Positions 39,256 to 48,837 of a stretch of DNA of 64,000 bases are shown piece after piece. Source of the stretch: Nitzschia sp. DOCU1 (Eukaryota > Bacillariophyta > Bacillariophyceae > Bacillariales > Bacillariaceae); contig OX595997.1 of the NCBI GenBank assembly GCA_951394045.1, positions 248,001-312,000 on the forward strand. Reading direction: 5' to 3'. The translations under genes were made by a program, and so were the position numbers. Every line of letters starts with the position of its first letter. Position 1 is the stretch's first letter. Below the pieces are notes generated by a model. It was not told the origin of the DNA. It saw nothing but the letters and a program-made list of their open reading frames with translations, and did not search any database.

Positions 39256-39845
39256 ACTCCTCCACAATTTACAAATTACTGTACCAGCGAAAAGGTCTAC
39301 TGCATCGCCAAATCAACAGAGGCACTATCTTTGCAGCAAGCCGTTTGCAAACGTCGCACATTCCCTTCAGCGATGGTATAAAAAACGACTACTCTACACC
39401 CTATTATCTGGTGACAATACCATAAAATCATCCACCAAAAATACCGGTGCTGTGCCCTGCAAAAACTTAGCAGTGCGCTGAGGTCTCGCTCTCTTTGAGT
39501 TTTCAGTCAACTAAAGCCTTCATCTTCGGCGGGAGTTCTCGAGAAATGCATGTTGGCTTTGACCCCATTGTTTGGATTTTGGACATCATGCATGACTTTC
39601 GATCCGCAAGCATTGAGGGTCACAACTCGCCGAAAGATACAAATCATGATTTGCTAATGCAAACATTCAAAGTCAGGTCATGATTTGTACTGCAAATATT
39701 CAAGGTCATTTGGGTCACTAATGAAAGATCTCAAGATACGCAATTTCAGATTTTCTTGAACCGCGGTGTTCCGCGAATGATGCAGCCCTCTCACTGTTTT
39801 CCACCAAAATCGGTGATTGATTGAATTATTACATCTTTTCACCTG
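39256..39845. other. Intergenic with a short imperfect tandem repeat
   Basis: 3' flank of the GPCR gene and 5' flank of the broken GTPase gene. It contains two 34-bp imperfect direct copies at 39644-39711. The plus frames 39077-39481 and 39495-39683 have no recognisable content. Confidence 0.45.
39644..39711. repeat. Imperfect tandem direct repeat, two 34-bp units
   Basis: Units 39644-39677 and 39678-39711 both begin TCATGATTTG and contain GCAAA-(C/T)-ATTCAA-(A/G)-GTCA. They differ at several positions. Confidence 0.6.
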
Positions 39846-41769
39846 ATGCTTTCTCGGCCGAAGCCTACCAACATGTTCGAAATCCGCGTCGCCGTGATTG
39901 GCTACGTTTCAGTCGGCAAGACCACTTTGATGAACGCCTTGGTTGGTCACGAGTACGGCGAAGTTGCTATGAAGCGAACTACGGCCGTTGTGAACTGTTT
40001 CCGCATGCCATCTGCCAACGAACAAGCAACTATCGAGAAAGATTCCAAAGGGGGCGACGGTTCCGAAGACGACTCAGTTGAATTTGTATCTCCGAATTTG
40101 TCCGCCGACGTCGTCCTGGAAGAGACCAAATCGGACAACGAAGCATTTCGCAACAGCAATGCTGTGCAAGTACGCACGTATGATATTGCCCTGGATGAGC
40201 CCTTGCACAAGATGCGTTCCGATACGGCCCTGACTATCGTTGACATTCCTGGAATCAACGAGGCTGGAACTAGTTCCAAGTACCGCGAGTACGTTAACGA
40301 CAACTGGCACACTTTCGACATTGCTGTACTTGTCATGGATGCCCGGCAAGGTGTGAACACAGAGGAGCAACATGATCTACTCAAACTGGCTAAATGTAAT
40401 CTCGATAAAGCCAAGAGCATACCGTTGATAATCCTCTGTAACAAAGTCGACGATCCAGACAATGACGAACAGACAGCCCTTCTGAACGAAGCTCGGAAGA
40501 CCATTGAAGATCTCTTCGATGTGAGTGACCGAAAGTCGCTCTGCCGTAGGGGCTTTCTTGGATTCATTCAAGCAACCAGGGGGGGCCGCATCGGCTCCAA
40601 TGGTCACTATGGACTTTTGGCCAGCCGTTGTGCCCGTCGCAGCCATGCACGCCTTTGTGTACCGGTGTGGCTCTCGTCTTTCTTTTGACGAATTCTCCAA
40701 GATGGATGCAGACTTAGTCGACAAGATTGGTAAAGACAGCTATGGGCGCCGTTGGAAACGATTCAGCAAGGCTGAGCGACTGAAGAAGGCCTACGAAACT
40801 GTTAGCGAGCTTGAACAGTGTCAAGACGGACTGGAAGCTAGCAACTTTGGAGTTTTTACGAAGGTTCTATCTGCTTGTATCGGTGATGAAAATAATCAGA
40901 CTTTGCTCGTCGAAAAGCAGATTTCTGTTGCTTTGGATCGAATGACACGAGCCAAGCCCGGCTTTGATTTGGCAGCGGAGTTATTGTCGGCGCTTTGATT
41001 TGGCAGCGGAGTTAATGTCGGCATATTTCAAGCTGACGGTTTTGGGAAAGCACACCGATCATCTACCAAAGGCTTTCTGGGGCTCGTTCAAGGGATTAAA
41101 GAAGGAAGCGCTTGGTGGATTAGAAAGACATCTTCAAGTTGACGTGTTCGCAGATCCTGGTGACCAATTGTTCAATTATGCGAAAGTTCTTCAGACTCAT
41201 TACCCGGTGAGGTGGACAGTGTGATGAAAGAAGCAAGAGAGTTGGTGCTCCAGGATGCCATTGGAATTACTACGTCGGCTAAGTTCAAGGCCAAATCGCC
41301 CTACGAGCAGCGCAAGATCCTCGGAAGCATGCTTCTTGCATGTGACAAGACTTTTGATTCAACCTTCGGGTCCTTGAAGCTCCATCTCGAATGTAAGTAT
41401 TGGGAGCTTCAGGCCACTTGCGGTAAGCCCGAGGCGTGCAAGCACAGCACCTTGTCTCGTGTCGTGGAAGACTGTCCGAAGTGCACGCTATCTGGCCGTA
41501 CCTATAGCCTTTCATGGACAACAGGTGCAGATGGCGATGAGGTTGGGCGGTGTAACTCGCATTGCGGCATTCAGTTGCATCTCAACAGACTTGTTTCTTT
41601 CGAGATGAAAGTCGACGGTGGCATGCTTGTGCCTGTGGATCAATCGTTGTATGATAAATATGTTGGAGTGGAAGTACCCGACTCGTTGAGCAACAAGAAA
41701 CACTTTGGATATCTCCTTTGGAAAGCTTGCGAACTTCTTCGGGAGGTGGGATGCAGTGATCTGAGTTAG
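39846..41769 (+). pseudogene. Broken dynamin-like P-loop GTPase gene
   Basis: A recognisable GTPase starts at the ATG at 39846 (or 39873): G1 GYVSVGKTTL, G3 DIPG, G4 NKVD, with a long acidic insert after G1. The reading frame is broken three times. First, between about 40525 and 40560 it moves to the +1 frame, which carries AFLDSFKQ and the conserved-looking WPAVVPVAAMHAFVYRCG. Second, a 31-nt tandem duplication (40961-41022) shifts the frame again. Third, near 41200-41212 the frame moves once more into the C-terminal region (MKEARELVLQDAIG to 41769), which includes a Cys/His-rich stretch. Translations on both sides of each break are collinear parts of one protein. A 29-nt GTGAGT-TAG interval at the first break could mimic an intron, but the other breaks cannot be explained that way, so pseudogene is preferred. 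Confidence 0.75.
40961..41022 (+). repeat. 31-nt tandem duplication inside the GTPase pseudogene
   Basis: Units 40961-40991 and 40992-41022 are identical except for one base (TTATTG against TTAATG). Because 31 is not a multiple of 3, the duplication itself shifts the frame. Removing one copy would leave a continuous frame through this point. Confidence 0.9.
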
Positions 41770-42751
41770 AGGCTCCGTCTCGCACAAGCGAGGAAGTACG
41801 AAGAACGATGGCATGGGTCCCGGACGCACCTTGTTGGCACTGTCGCCTTTTGTATTTTCAGTTTGTGTCCTTATGAATAGCCACGTCTGCCATAATAAGA
41901 TGTAGCAATGAAATTTGTTTGCAAGACCTCATTCCACAGCAAACGCACGCAGGGCCTCTACTAGCTAGCTAGTAGTAGTCCTTTTCCGGCTCGGGGACGC
42001 TACCGGCATCTCGGCGCAAACCCTCAATTGTACAAGCTTGACCGAGGTCACCACTACTATGGTGATGATCTTCGTTCGTCGATGCTAAATCGATGATGCC
42101 TTTTGTTTGAGCATGACAGCCGCTTCTACATCCAAGTCGCTACCGATAGCTACCGGTGTTGCAATAGAAGAAAACAGAACGGCGGAGGCTTCACTCACAT
42201 TGCATCTTTTGGAATATGTGTGTTGACGTGTGTTTTGACTCCCACCAAGTGGGCGGAAATTCGGTTCTCCGAATCTTCAACTGCGTGGATGAATGACAGC
42301 ATTAGTGTTTCAGAAATAAGCCCTTGCAACTTGAAGGTTTTAATTATCGAATGAAACTGCTTGGCGAAGCCCAACGATTGATGATTCGGTAGATTCATTC
42401 ATTCTACCCATTTGACGTCGCCGATGGAGAACCCAACGTTGAATGGACGCGTCTACGTAGCTCATACGTAGTGAATGTATGAAACCCACAAAGGTGAATT
42501 TTCTCGCAAACCGATAAGAACACCGCATTACCCGTGTAGATTTCTACGCCAGTATGCAGGTAGAATGCCAGAAAGTGTTCTTTCTTGGATGCGATGACAT
42601 ACATTCGGGTTCCCCACACACCGCCGCGGTGGGTGCACTCTCATCTGTCGTCATTACAAACGAGCTTTCTTGTCCTTTGTATTGCCATTGTAGAGTATCT
42701 TGTCTTTGTTGTGGTCGTTGTTGATGGATTTAGATCATCAAAACCTTCACC
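41770..42751. other. Long intergenic region before the first RING gene
   Basis: CTAGCTAGCTAG occurs at 41961-41972. Short frames on both strands (42103-42354 plus, 42195-42619 minus) have no recognisable content. About the last 150 bp resemble the region just upstream of the second RING gene (51170-51314), supporting a segmental duplication. Confidence 0.5.
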
Positions 42752-43647
42752 ATGGATTCTACTACTACGTCTGCTGCCAGCGCGGCTACTGTCGTCGTTG
42801 TCTCTCATCTTCGTCGCCTGGCGGACGACATTGCGAACAGCACTTTGGCGCCTACTTCTGCTGAAGACGACAATGCTAATCACACAGACCCCAAAGTTTT
42901 TTGGTCGGTCAATGCCTTTATTTTTGCCCTTTTGTTGGGTGTCGTTTGTTATTGTTCGATCTATGGTGATTCGGCATGGTTTACTCAAGCACATCAACGT
43001 CGTCGACAAACCGATGAAGAATATCAGGCCACTCTGCGGGCACGAGAAGAAAAACGTAAACAACGGCAACGACTATCACCTGAAAAGCGACGCGCTCTCT
43101 TGTTGGCAAGCTTTCGAAAGAATCAAGTATCCATGGTATGTCTAATCTGTGTGTAACCCTATTGTAGTATTCGTAACTGTGGGGGTAATCGCGTTTGGAG
43201 TCTCAAACTTTTTTGCCGTTTGCCTTGGATCGCTAGACGGTCGAAGAAAAAGACATCATTCCTGAAGACCCCGAACACACGGAACAACCAGTCGATGTGG
43301 AAGAGCAGCGATCAGATGCAGAAGAAGGGGATGCTAGTGGTAGTGTTACGTCCATGAATCATAATACAGGCAGTCTTCGTCTGCCGACAGGAGCTAGTGT
43401 TCCAAATTGTTGTGCGATTTGTTTGGGCGATTACGAAGTCGGCGACATTGTCGTGTGGTCCTCCAATCCCGAATGCCCGCATGCTTTTCATCAAGAATGT
43501 TTGCTGGACTGGCTCATCAAGATGCAACCTGCCACGCCTTGTCCGTGTTGTCGGCAAGAATTTACCGACTGGGAAGAAATTGCCAAGGAACGAAAAATCA
43601 AGTGGACGCCCGACAATGCCTTTAATCTCAATGCCATTGGGCTGTGA
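42752..43647 (+). CDS. Membrane RING-H2 finger protein, copy 1
   Basis: Two exons, 42752-43135 and 43237-43647, with a 101-nt GT-AG intron (43136-43236). The product is 264 aa. One TM segment (about 50-70) follows a short N-terminus with an NST sequon; then a basic cytosolic helix (REEKRKQRQRLSPEKRRALLLASFRK). The RING-H2 domain at 187-233 has CAIC, CPHAFHQEC and CPCC with the C3H2C3 ligand order, so E3 ubiquitin ligase activity is expected. The C-terminal 27 residues (TDWEEIAKERKIKW..., ending NAIGL) are present here and lost in copy 2. The gene is paralogous to 51315-52085, in the same orientation with the intron at the same position. Confidence 0.88.
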
Positions 43648-43829
43648 AAGAATCCATGAATAACGGAATGCGTCGATCCCATCCGCTTTTTGCTACAAAC
43701 TCCTTGTATCACCACTATTCCTTTCATTTTTTGCATGACGAGAACTACATATTATATTCTATGCATTTACTTCTTTCTAGACTAGCCTGCAACAGAGTTC
43801 TTAGAATACCGCCGCTCCGCATCTCTGCT

Positions 43830-43870
43830 CTGACCGCTAGAGAGGTGCTGGAGCTCTCTCTAGCAGTCAG
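43830..43870. repeat. Hairpin abutting the left end of the mobile element
   Basis: Arms 43830-43844 and 43856-43870 (CTGACCGCTAGAGAG against its reverse complement with one mismatch) enclose an 11-nt loop. The target-site duplication AGTCA (43865-43869) lies inside the right arm. The hairpin has no counterpart at the right end of the element. Confidence 0.7.
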
Positions 43871-43954
43871 GGACACCAACGAAAATACCGCATGTTGCCA
43901 GTTTTGGCGATACGGAGCGACAGACAGATCTCACCGCGGTAGGGCCAAGGGGAA

Positions 43955-44221
43955 GCACCCCTAATATATCTAAGCTATAAAAAAGGTCATCTAAGCTGTA
44001 ATACAATATAGCCCCCAACCCAAACCCTAACCCTAACCCTAACCTTACATAAGCCCTAAAGTCATTTGGGGGCTTATGTTAGTTGTTCTTGGAAGCTCGG
44101 ACGGGTGGGAGGACAGGCCTTACAGCTCAGATGACCCTTTTTACAGCTCAGATGTCCCTGAATACATATACATCCACGTATATGTTATATATATTTCTTA
44201 TAGCTCAGAAAACCAAATCTT
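43955..44221. mobile_element. 267-bp MITE-like insert carrying telomere-like repeats
   Basis: Flanked by 11-bp direct repeats GCCAAGGGGAA (43944-43954 and 44222-44232). The right TIR has the uninterrupted equivalent, which proves an insertion. Inside are nested inverted repeats: TCTAAGCTATAA at 43969 pairs with TTATAGCTCAGA at 44198, and AAAAAGGTCATCTAAGCTGTAA (about 43980-44001) pairs with 44120-44142. TTACAGCTCAGATG is also directly repeated at 44120 and 44141. No coding capacity. The long duplication length would suit a Mutator-like element (inference). Confidence 0.8.
44011..44047. repeat. Interstitial telomere-like tract (CCCTAA)n
   Basis: Three exact CCCTAA units at 44025-44042 flanked by degenerate units (CCCAA, CCTTA). 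It is followed by a 10-bp stem (ACATAAGCCC at 44047 with its complement ending near 44081). Confidence 0.85.
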
Positions 44222-44322
44222 GCCAAGGGGAAAGGGGGCATGCAGGCGCACAAGACGAATTTTCGAGTACCCCAACGGATACACGAACAGTTTTGGTTGG
44301 TCAGTTTGAATGTGTAACGACA

Positions 44323-44539
44323 TCATTTACTTATAGGATATAATTATTGTGGTATATGCCTTTTGAATTCAGCGAGCACGTCGGTCATTCAACGAATCGC
44401 CAGATCACCCCTTAAAGATGAAAGCCTCCCTGGCGACATGGCGGGGGGAATTGGCGGGAGTCGGGGGGAGTCGGGGGGGGGGAGGGGGAGGGAGGGGGAA
44501 TTGGCGGGAAATTCCCGCCAATTCCCGCCGATTCCCCTC
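44323..44539 (+). repeat. 217-bp direct repeat, copy 1 (left of the Copia segment)
   Basis: Base-for-base equal in my reading to 47481-47697. It is continuous on its left with TIR sequence and is cut off on its right at the Copia junction. It contains runs of G capable of G-quadruplex formation (44461-44500). Confidence 0.9.
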
Positions 44540-44596
44540 TGCTAATATCACGTTGAAGTAGTGTGACGAGAAACGGGGGATTACTAAATAATGGCA

Positions 44597-47480
44597 TTAT
44601 TCTGTGATGTGTGGTTTCGAGTGGCGCGCCGGGCAATCGGCATTGGGCGCGCCAACGGATGATAACGGTGAGATATTGGCGGGCCCGCGCGCGTGTGAGT
44701 CCAACGGATGTAAACGGTGCGCGGGAAATGGTGGGCATATGTGCTGGATACTGGTAGCATTAGCACACCCTCGCAGCACATCTGCCGCCGGCTCGGAGGG
44801 AAAATTTTGAATTTTTGTCGACGATTGTAAATGAAGAACATATTCCGAGCGGACTTGTTGATGATGGGAGGGCGGGAAATGTTTGGTGAAGTAGTCGGCT
44901 TTGTTATACTTTGCAGGAGCCCAATGGAATTTGAATTGCTGTTGGGCCTCGCGATCGCGTAGCCAATGGTAACGCATATCCATGGCACGAGTGCGCTTTT
45001 GCTTAATGCTGCTCGTAATGAAACCGTGTGCGGTGGTGTTATCAAGTAGGACCGGGGTCGGTGGTTGCGGATACCCCATCTCTTGAAGTGTGATTCGGAG
45101 TGGCAGTGCTTCCCGACAGTTGATGAAGGCAGCTCCAGTTTCAGCTTCGGCAGCACTGGATGCGACATGACGGATGATTGTCGTCGGGTTAAGAATTGCT
45201 CCGTTCGGCTTGGCAGCGAGGGGGTCGAGAGTGTCAGTGAGGAAGTGATGTCCACCACTGCGGCTGCGGGCCCCTGGTTCATTGTGATAGCCGGCATCGC
45301 TGTGTGTGTGCAGGATCATGGCGGAAGCTCGATATTCCAGGGCCGCATCTGGATTTGTTGCACAATAATCCAGCAGTTGGTGGATTTTGGACTTTGTGTG
45401 CGTGGATGGCTTATTTTGTTCCGAGGATAAGGAGCTCAGAGCCACCAACAGGGTGGAGTCCACGGCGCGCCCGTAGTACATCAATTTTCCGATGATGTGG
45501 GGAACGATTTTGCTGTCGGCAGGGGGCAGTGGCACGAACGGGATCTCTTCGGGCAGGATTTGACTGTCAGCCCCAAATTTGGGAGGGTTGTGCGGATGTG
45601 GCGAAAACTGTGGCTTGCTTGGAAGGGAGTGGCTGAGTTCTTTGAGCATGGTGGCAATATACTTGGGCATGGACAGGCGAGCAGTGCGTTTGATGTAGTC
45701 CCAGGCTACACTGATGCCACAGAATAGTGAAGCAGTCCAATCAACTTTAATGTCATAGTGCCCTTTGAGAATTGTAAGTAGCTCGTTGGCATCCCCTTTG
45801 TTGACATATTTCACAGCGAAGTCGTCCACAACTAACACGAATGATAGTTGTTTTGTATCGTGTCGCCACAGACCTGGGGTATAGCGGCAGGGGCGGTATC
45901 CATGGGGGGCGAGGCGTCGTTGCAGTAAATCATTTGCAAGTTTACCGGCTTGTGGAAGTCCGTACATGCCTTTGTTGATGCGCATGTGAATGTAGCCGGC
46001 ATCGTCCGCCAGGGCGGCGAGCTTGTATTCTTGGATGATTTCTGGCGGGATCAAGGAGATGTGCAGCTTCATGAATTCGGGACGGTCAAGTGGGGTGTTC
46101 AAGTAGAAATTGCTGATGTCCAGGGACATCATTTTTGCGTTGGGAGTGGACAGCACGTCATTCACATGGAGTTTGAACGTTGTCAAGTCAGCAGTCGGTG
46201 AGCTGACATCACCGGGGTAATCAATAAGATTCCCACCAACGGTGAGCCGTGCTGTGCGTTCCACCTCTTCTTTCTGCGGTCGTCGCTCACACACAAATCG
46301 CCCATATGTGACGCGGCGGCCTGCAGGGACCTCGGATCTTGGAATAAAATTGATGGTGTCGGTACCTCGAATTCTGCCACCGACTCCCTGGGCCAGCCGG
46401 CCAAATTCGTTGGCGGAGGATCGGAGCCATGCCTCCTTATAGTCTGGATGCTGGATGAGTTGGCGGTATTCCAGATTGCGGCCAGTGTTCGAATCAAAAA
46501 CGGCATTGGCTAGTGGCGGCGTGGTCTGCACCCTCGTAGCTGGCGCAGAGGATTTTGGAACGGGGATGGAAATGGGCGGTGTGCGCGGTGGCAACAGTTG
46601 GTTGATCACCCTCGGAGCCATGGGTATGATTGCTGGGCGGTCCTGTCGGTGTCGTGGCGGGGTGACGGGCACCGGGCCTTGAATGGGGACCGTAGCAGGT
46701 GCAGTGGTGGCTGGTTGTTGTGCCAGGGTGAAGATGTCCGCCAGGCGTTGGAGTTCAGCATTGAGACGTTGTGTGGGTGGCAGGAAAGGGGCAGCTGGAT
46801 GGGGATTTTGCAGGGCCTTGGCAAGTTCAGTGGCGGCACGTGCAGCCAAGTCAGCAGACGATAGTTGTGGCATCTGAAAATCGTGGGGCAAGAATTCCAC
46901 GGTTTCGGCAACCCGTTGGCGGCCGGTGGCATGGGAGACGGTGGTGTAGCAGCGGTAGTGGTCCATGGCCGGGCCAACATACCATGCAACTTCGCCATGG
47001 GGCGCCCACGATCCACGTTGGTCCGGAGTGTTGAATATAATTGTTTTGCATCCCGGGGGTGCCAAAGGAGTGCGGTTGAAGTCGAAGTTACCGTACAGCT
47101 GTGCATAGGCGGAGAGCCTGGGATTGAGACGCGACTGTCGGAGTAGGTTCAAGCTCGTCTCGGATTGGGGCAGGAGCTGGCACCAGAATCGAATTGGAAA
47201 GGATGGGTCCAGGGCACTGAGTCCTGCAATGAAATGATTTTTCCAAGTCCGAATGGCCCGTTCGGCGGCATTGCGGCGATGGATGCTGCTGGGAGTGAGT
47301 TGGAAATCAATTTGTTGTTGCTGCAAGAAAGTTTTGAAAGCCCCACTGGCTTCGTTGTCAAGGCGTTGGAATTTTGGCCGCAGTCCGGCCACTACAAGGC
47401 GCTGGTGCAATTTTGCGTATGCTCGGAGCAATTCAGTGGCGCCGCGGCTGGTTATACCCTCCACCAGGATTGAATTACTG
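44597..47480 (-). mobile_element. Copia (CoDi-like) pol fragment: partial integrase, reverse transcriptase, RNase H
   Basis: An uninterrupted frame of over 955 codons, still open at the right-hand junction (47480), where it starts in the middle of the integrase core. Landmarks in order: the integrase C-terminal half (RLDNEASGAFKTFL, TPSSIHRRNAAERAIRTWK), a Pro-rich linker, Copia reverse transcriptase (FYLNTPLDRPEFMKL, GMYGLPQAGKLAND, FVLVVDDFAVKY with the catalytic DD), and RNase H (HTHSDAGYHNEPGARS; KHFPPSHHQQVRS at the end). Gag, protease, PBS and true LTRs are absent. The intact frame points to recent arrival. It is flanked by 217-bp direct repeats belonging to the host TIR, not by Copia LTRs. 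Confidence 0.9.
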
Positions 47481-47697
47481 TCATTTACTTATAGGATATA
47501 ATTATTGTGGTATATGCCTTTTGAATTCAGCGAGCACGTCGGTCATTCAACGAATCGCCAGATCACCCCTTAAAGATGAAAGCCTCCCTGGCGACATGGC
47601 GGGGGGAATTGGCGGGAGTCGGGGGGAGTCGGGGGGGGGGAGGGGGAGGGAGGGGGAATTGGCGGGAAATTCCCGCCAATTCCCGCCGATTCCCCTC
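47481..47697 (+). repeat. 217-bp direct repeat, copy 2 (right of the Copia segment)
   Basis: Identical to 44323-44539. To its right, the TIR homology continues for a few more bases (GACTCCC), which copy 1 lacks, so this copy is probably the original inner end of the left TIR. Confidence 0.9.
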
Positions 47698-48183
47698 GAC
47701 TCCCGCCAAAGAGTCATCGCCGCGCCTGCCAGGCAGCGTCGCGAGCGCGGCGAGACGGACGGTTTGCTTGGGTTTTGGTGCATTGCGATCAACAAAAGTT
47801 TCTCATCCATCACAAAAACCATGGCGAGCAGCAGCAACAACACAAAGGAGAAAGAAGGAGGACAATACCCGTAACTTCGGGGCCTCAGTCCCCATGGCAA
47901 TCGATGCCACCAATGCCAACCCCGCGAAAAAGCGCAAAGAACGTGCTGCTCCAAACGCCGCCGAGGCTCCGCGGCAACCCACACCTGCTCAGCGCAGAAG
48001 AGAGGAAGAGCGGCAGGCCAAAGCGACAATTCGCGTGCAAGACTTGTGCTGACAACAGACAGTCATCCTTTGCGGTCATCAACACATCGTGTCCCTGGTA
48101 TGTCAGTCCATCAAGTCGTTGATGCGTCTGTCGCACCAAGCTCGCCGTGCTCGCAGAGATCGCCCGCCCGCCACCCGCATACA
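47698..48183. other. Interior of the TIR element, decayed coding remnant possible
   Basis: Starts GC-rich. An ATG frame at 47821 (MASSSNNTKEKEGG) stops after 17 codons. Another (ATG at 47893) reads MAIDATNANPAKKRKERAA and a Lys/Arg/Glu-rich stretch to the stop at 48050. The KKRK-type basic run would suit a nuclear or DNA-binding protein, but it is too short to identify. Confidence 0.4.
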
Positions 48184-48581
48184 CTCTGCCCTGGGGGAGT
48201 CGGGGGGAATCGGCGGGAATTGGCGGGAATTTCCCGCCAATTCCCCCTCCCTCCCCCTCCCCCCCCCGACTCCCGCCAATTCCCCCCGCCATGTCGCCAG
48301 GGAGGCTTTCATCTTAAGGGGTGATCTGGCGATTCGTTGAATGACCGACGTGCTCGCTAAATTCAAAAGGCATATACTACAATAATTATATCCTATAAGT
48401 AAATGATGTCGTTACACATTCAAACTGACCAACCAAAACTGTTCGTGTATCCGTTGGGGTACTCGAAAATTCGTCTTGTGCGCCTGCATGCCCCCTTTCC
48501 CCTTCGCCCTACCGCGGTGAGAAATGTCTGTCGCTCCGTATCGCCAAAATTAGCAACATGCGGTATTTTCGTTGGTGTCCC
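48184..48581 (-). repeat. Right terminal inverted repeat
   Basis: Reverse complement of the left arm without the two inserts. C-rich runs at 48242-48268 mirror the G-runs of the left arm. The outer end, ...GGTGTCCC, is followed by AGTCA. Confidence 0.85.
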
Positions 48582-48694
48582 AGTCAAAGAGTTTCAAAGG
48601 AACGGCATCAGGAGGTCGATACGAAAAATGGACGCTTTGACTCGTTCGACCCGGAGAAAAGGCATTTGTTCAATTGCTGGCGAGACATCATCAT

Positions 48695-48733
<39 letters not shown>

Positions 48734-48837
48734 GATGCTGTCATCATCATGAAATCATGTCATTTCCTCCTACTAAAGAAGCAGCTCATAGGCAAATACA
48801 CAGTATCCAGCAAAGAAGATGTCGAAAGGCCTCGGTG
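48582..48837. other. 5' region of the tyrosine recombinase, with (TC)16 microsatellite
   Basis: A pure (TC)16 run lies at 48697-48728. The recombinase frame is open through it (Ser-Leu repeats) and back into the TIR, but this is probably untranslated leader or promoter. Confidence 0.5.

Larger units (their letters stand above)
43870..44539 (+). repeat. Left terminal inverted repeat (interrupted by a 267-bp insert)
   Basis: Aligns in reverse complement to 48184-48581. 43870-43954 matches 48581-48497, and 44222-44539 matches the remainder down to about 48184. It ends in alternating G-runs and GGCGGGAA/TTCCCGCC steps. Confidence 0.85.
43870..48581. mobile_element. Nested TIR element with 5-bp target duplication
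   Basis: The left arm (43870-44322 plus the 217-bp inner block) and the right arm (48184-48581, inverted) are about 395 bp each once inserts are removed, and differ at only about a dozen places outside the G-tracts. The ends start GGGACACC and are flanked by AGTCA at 43865-43869 and 48582-48586. The ancestral element without inserts would be about 1.28 kb, non-autonomous, with an interior of about 485 bp (47698-48183). Two later insertions are seen: a 267-bp MITE-like unit (43955-44221) and a Copia pol segment (44540-47480). The TSD length and end sequence do not let me assign a superfamily. Confidence 0.85.

Noticed and set aside
40520..40548. 29-nt intron rescuing the GTPase frame
   Set aside because: It would repair only the first of three breaks; the 31-nt duplication and the third shift remain.
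44323..47697. 217-bp direct repeats as Copia LTRs
   Set aside because: The same sequence occurs a third time inverted and continuous with TIR sequence, and the Copia part starts mid-integrase with no primer-binding site, gag or protease.
48403..48837. Upstream extension of the recombinase frame
   Set aside because: The first 60 codons lie in the TIR of the mobile element and the next part runs through a (TC)16 microsatellite, so openness is probably chance; the presequence-like ATG at 48838 is preferred.
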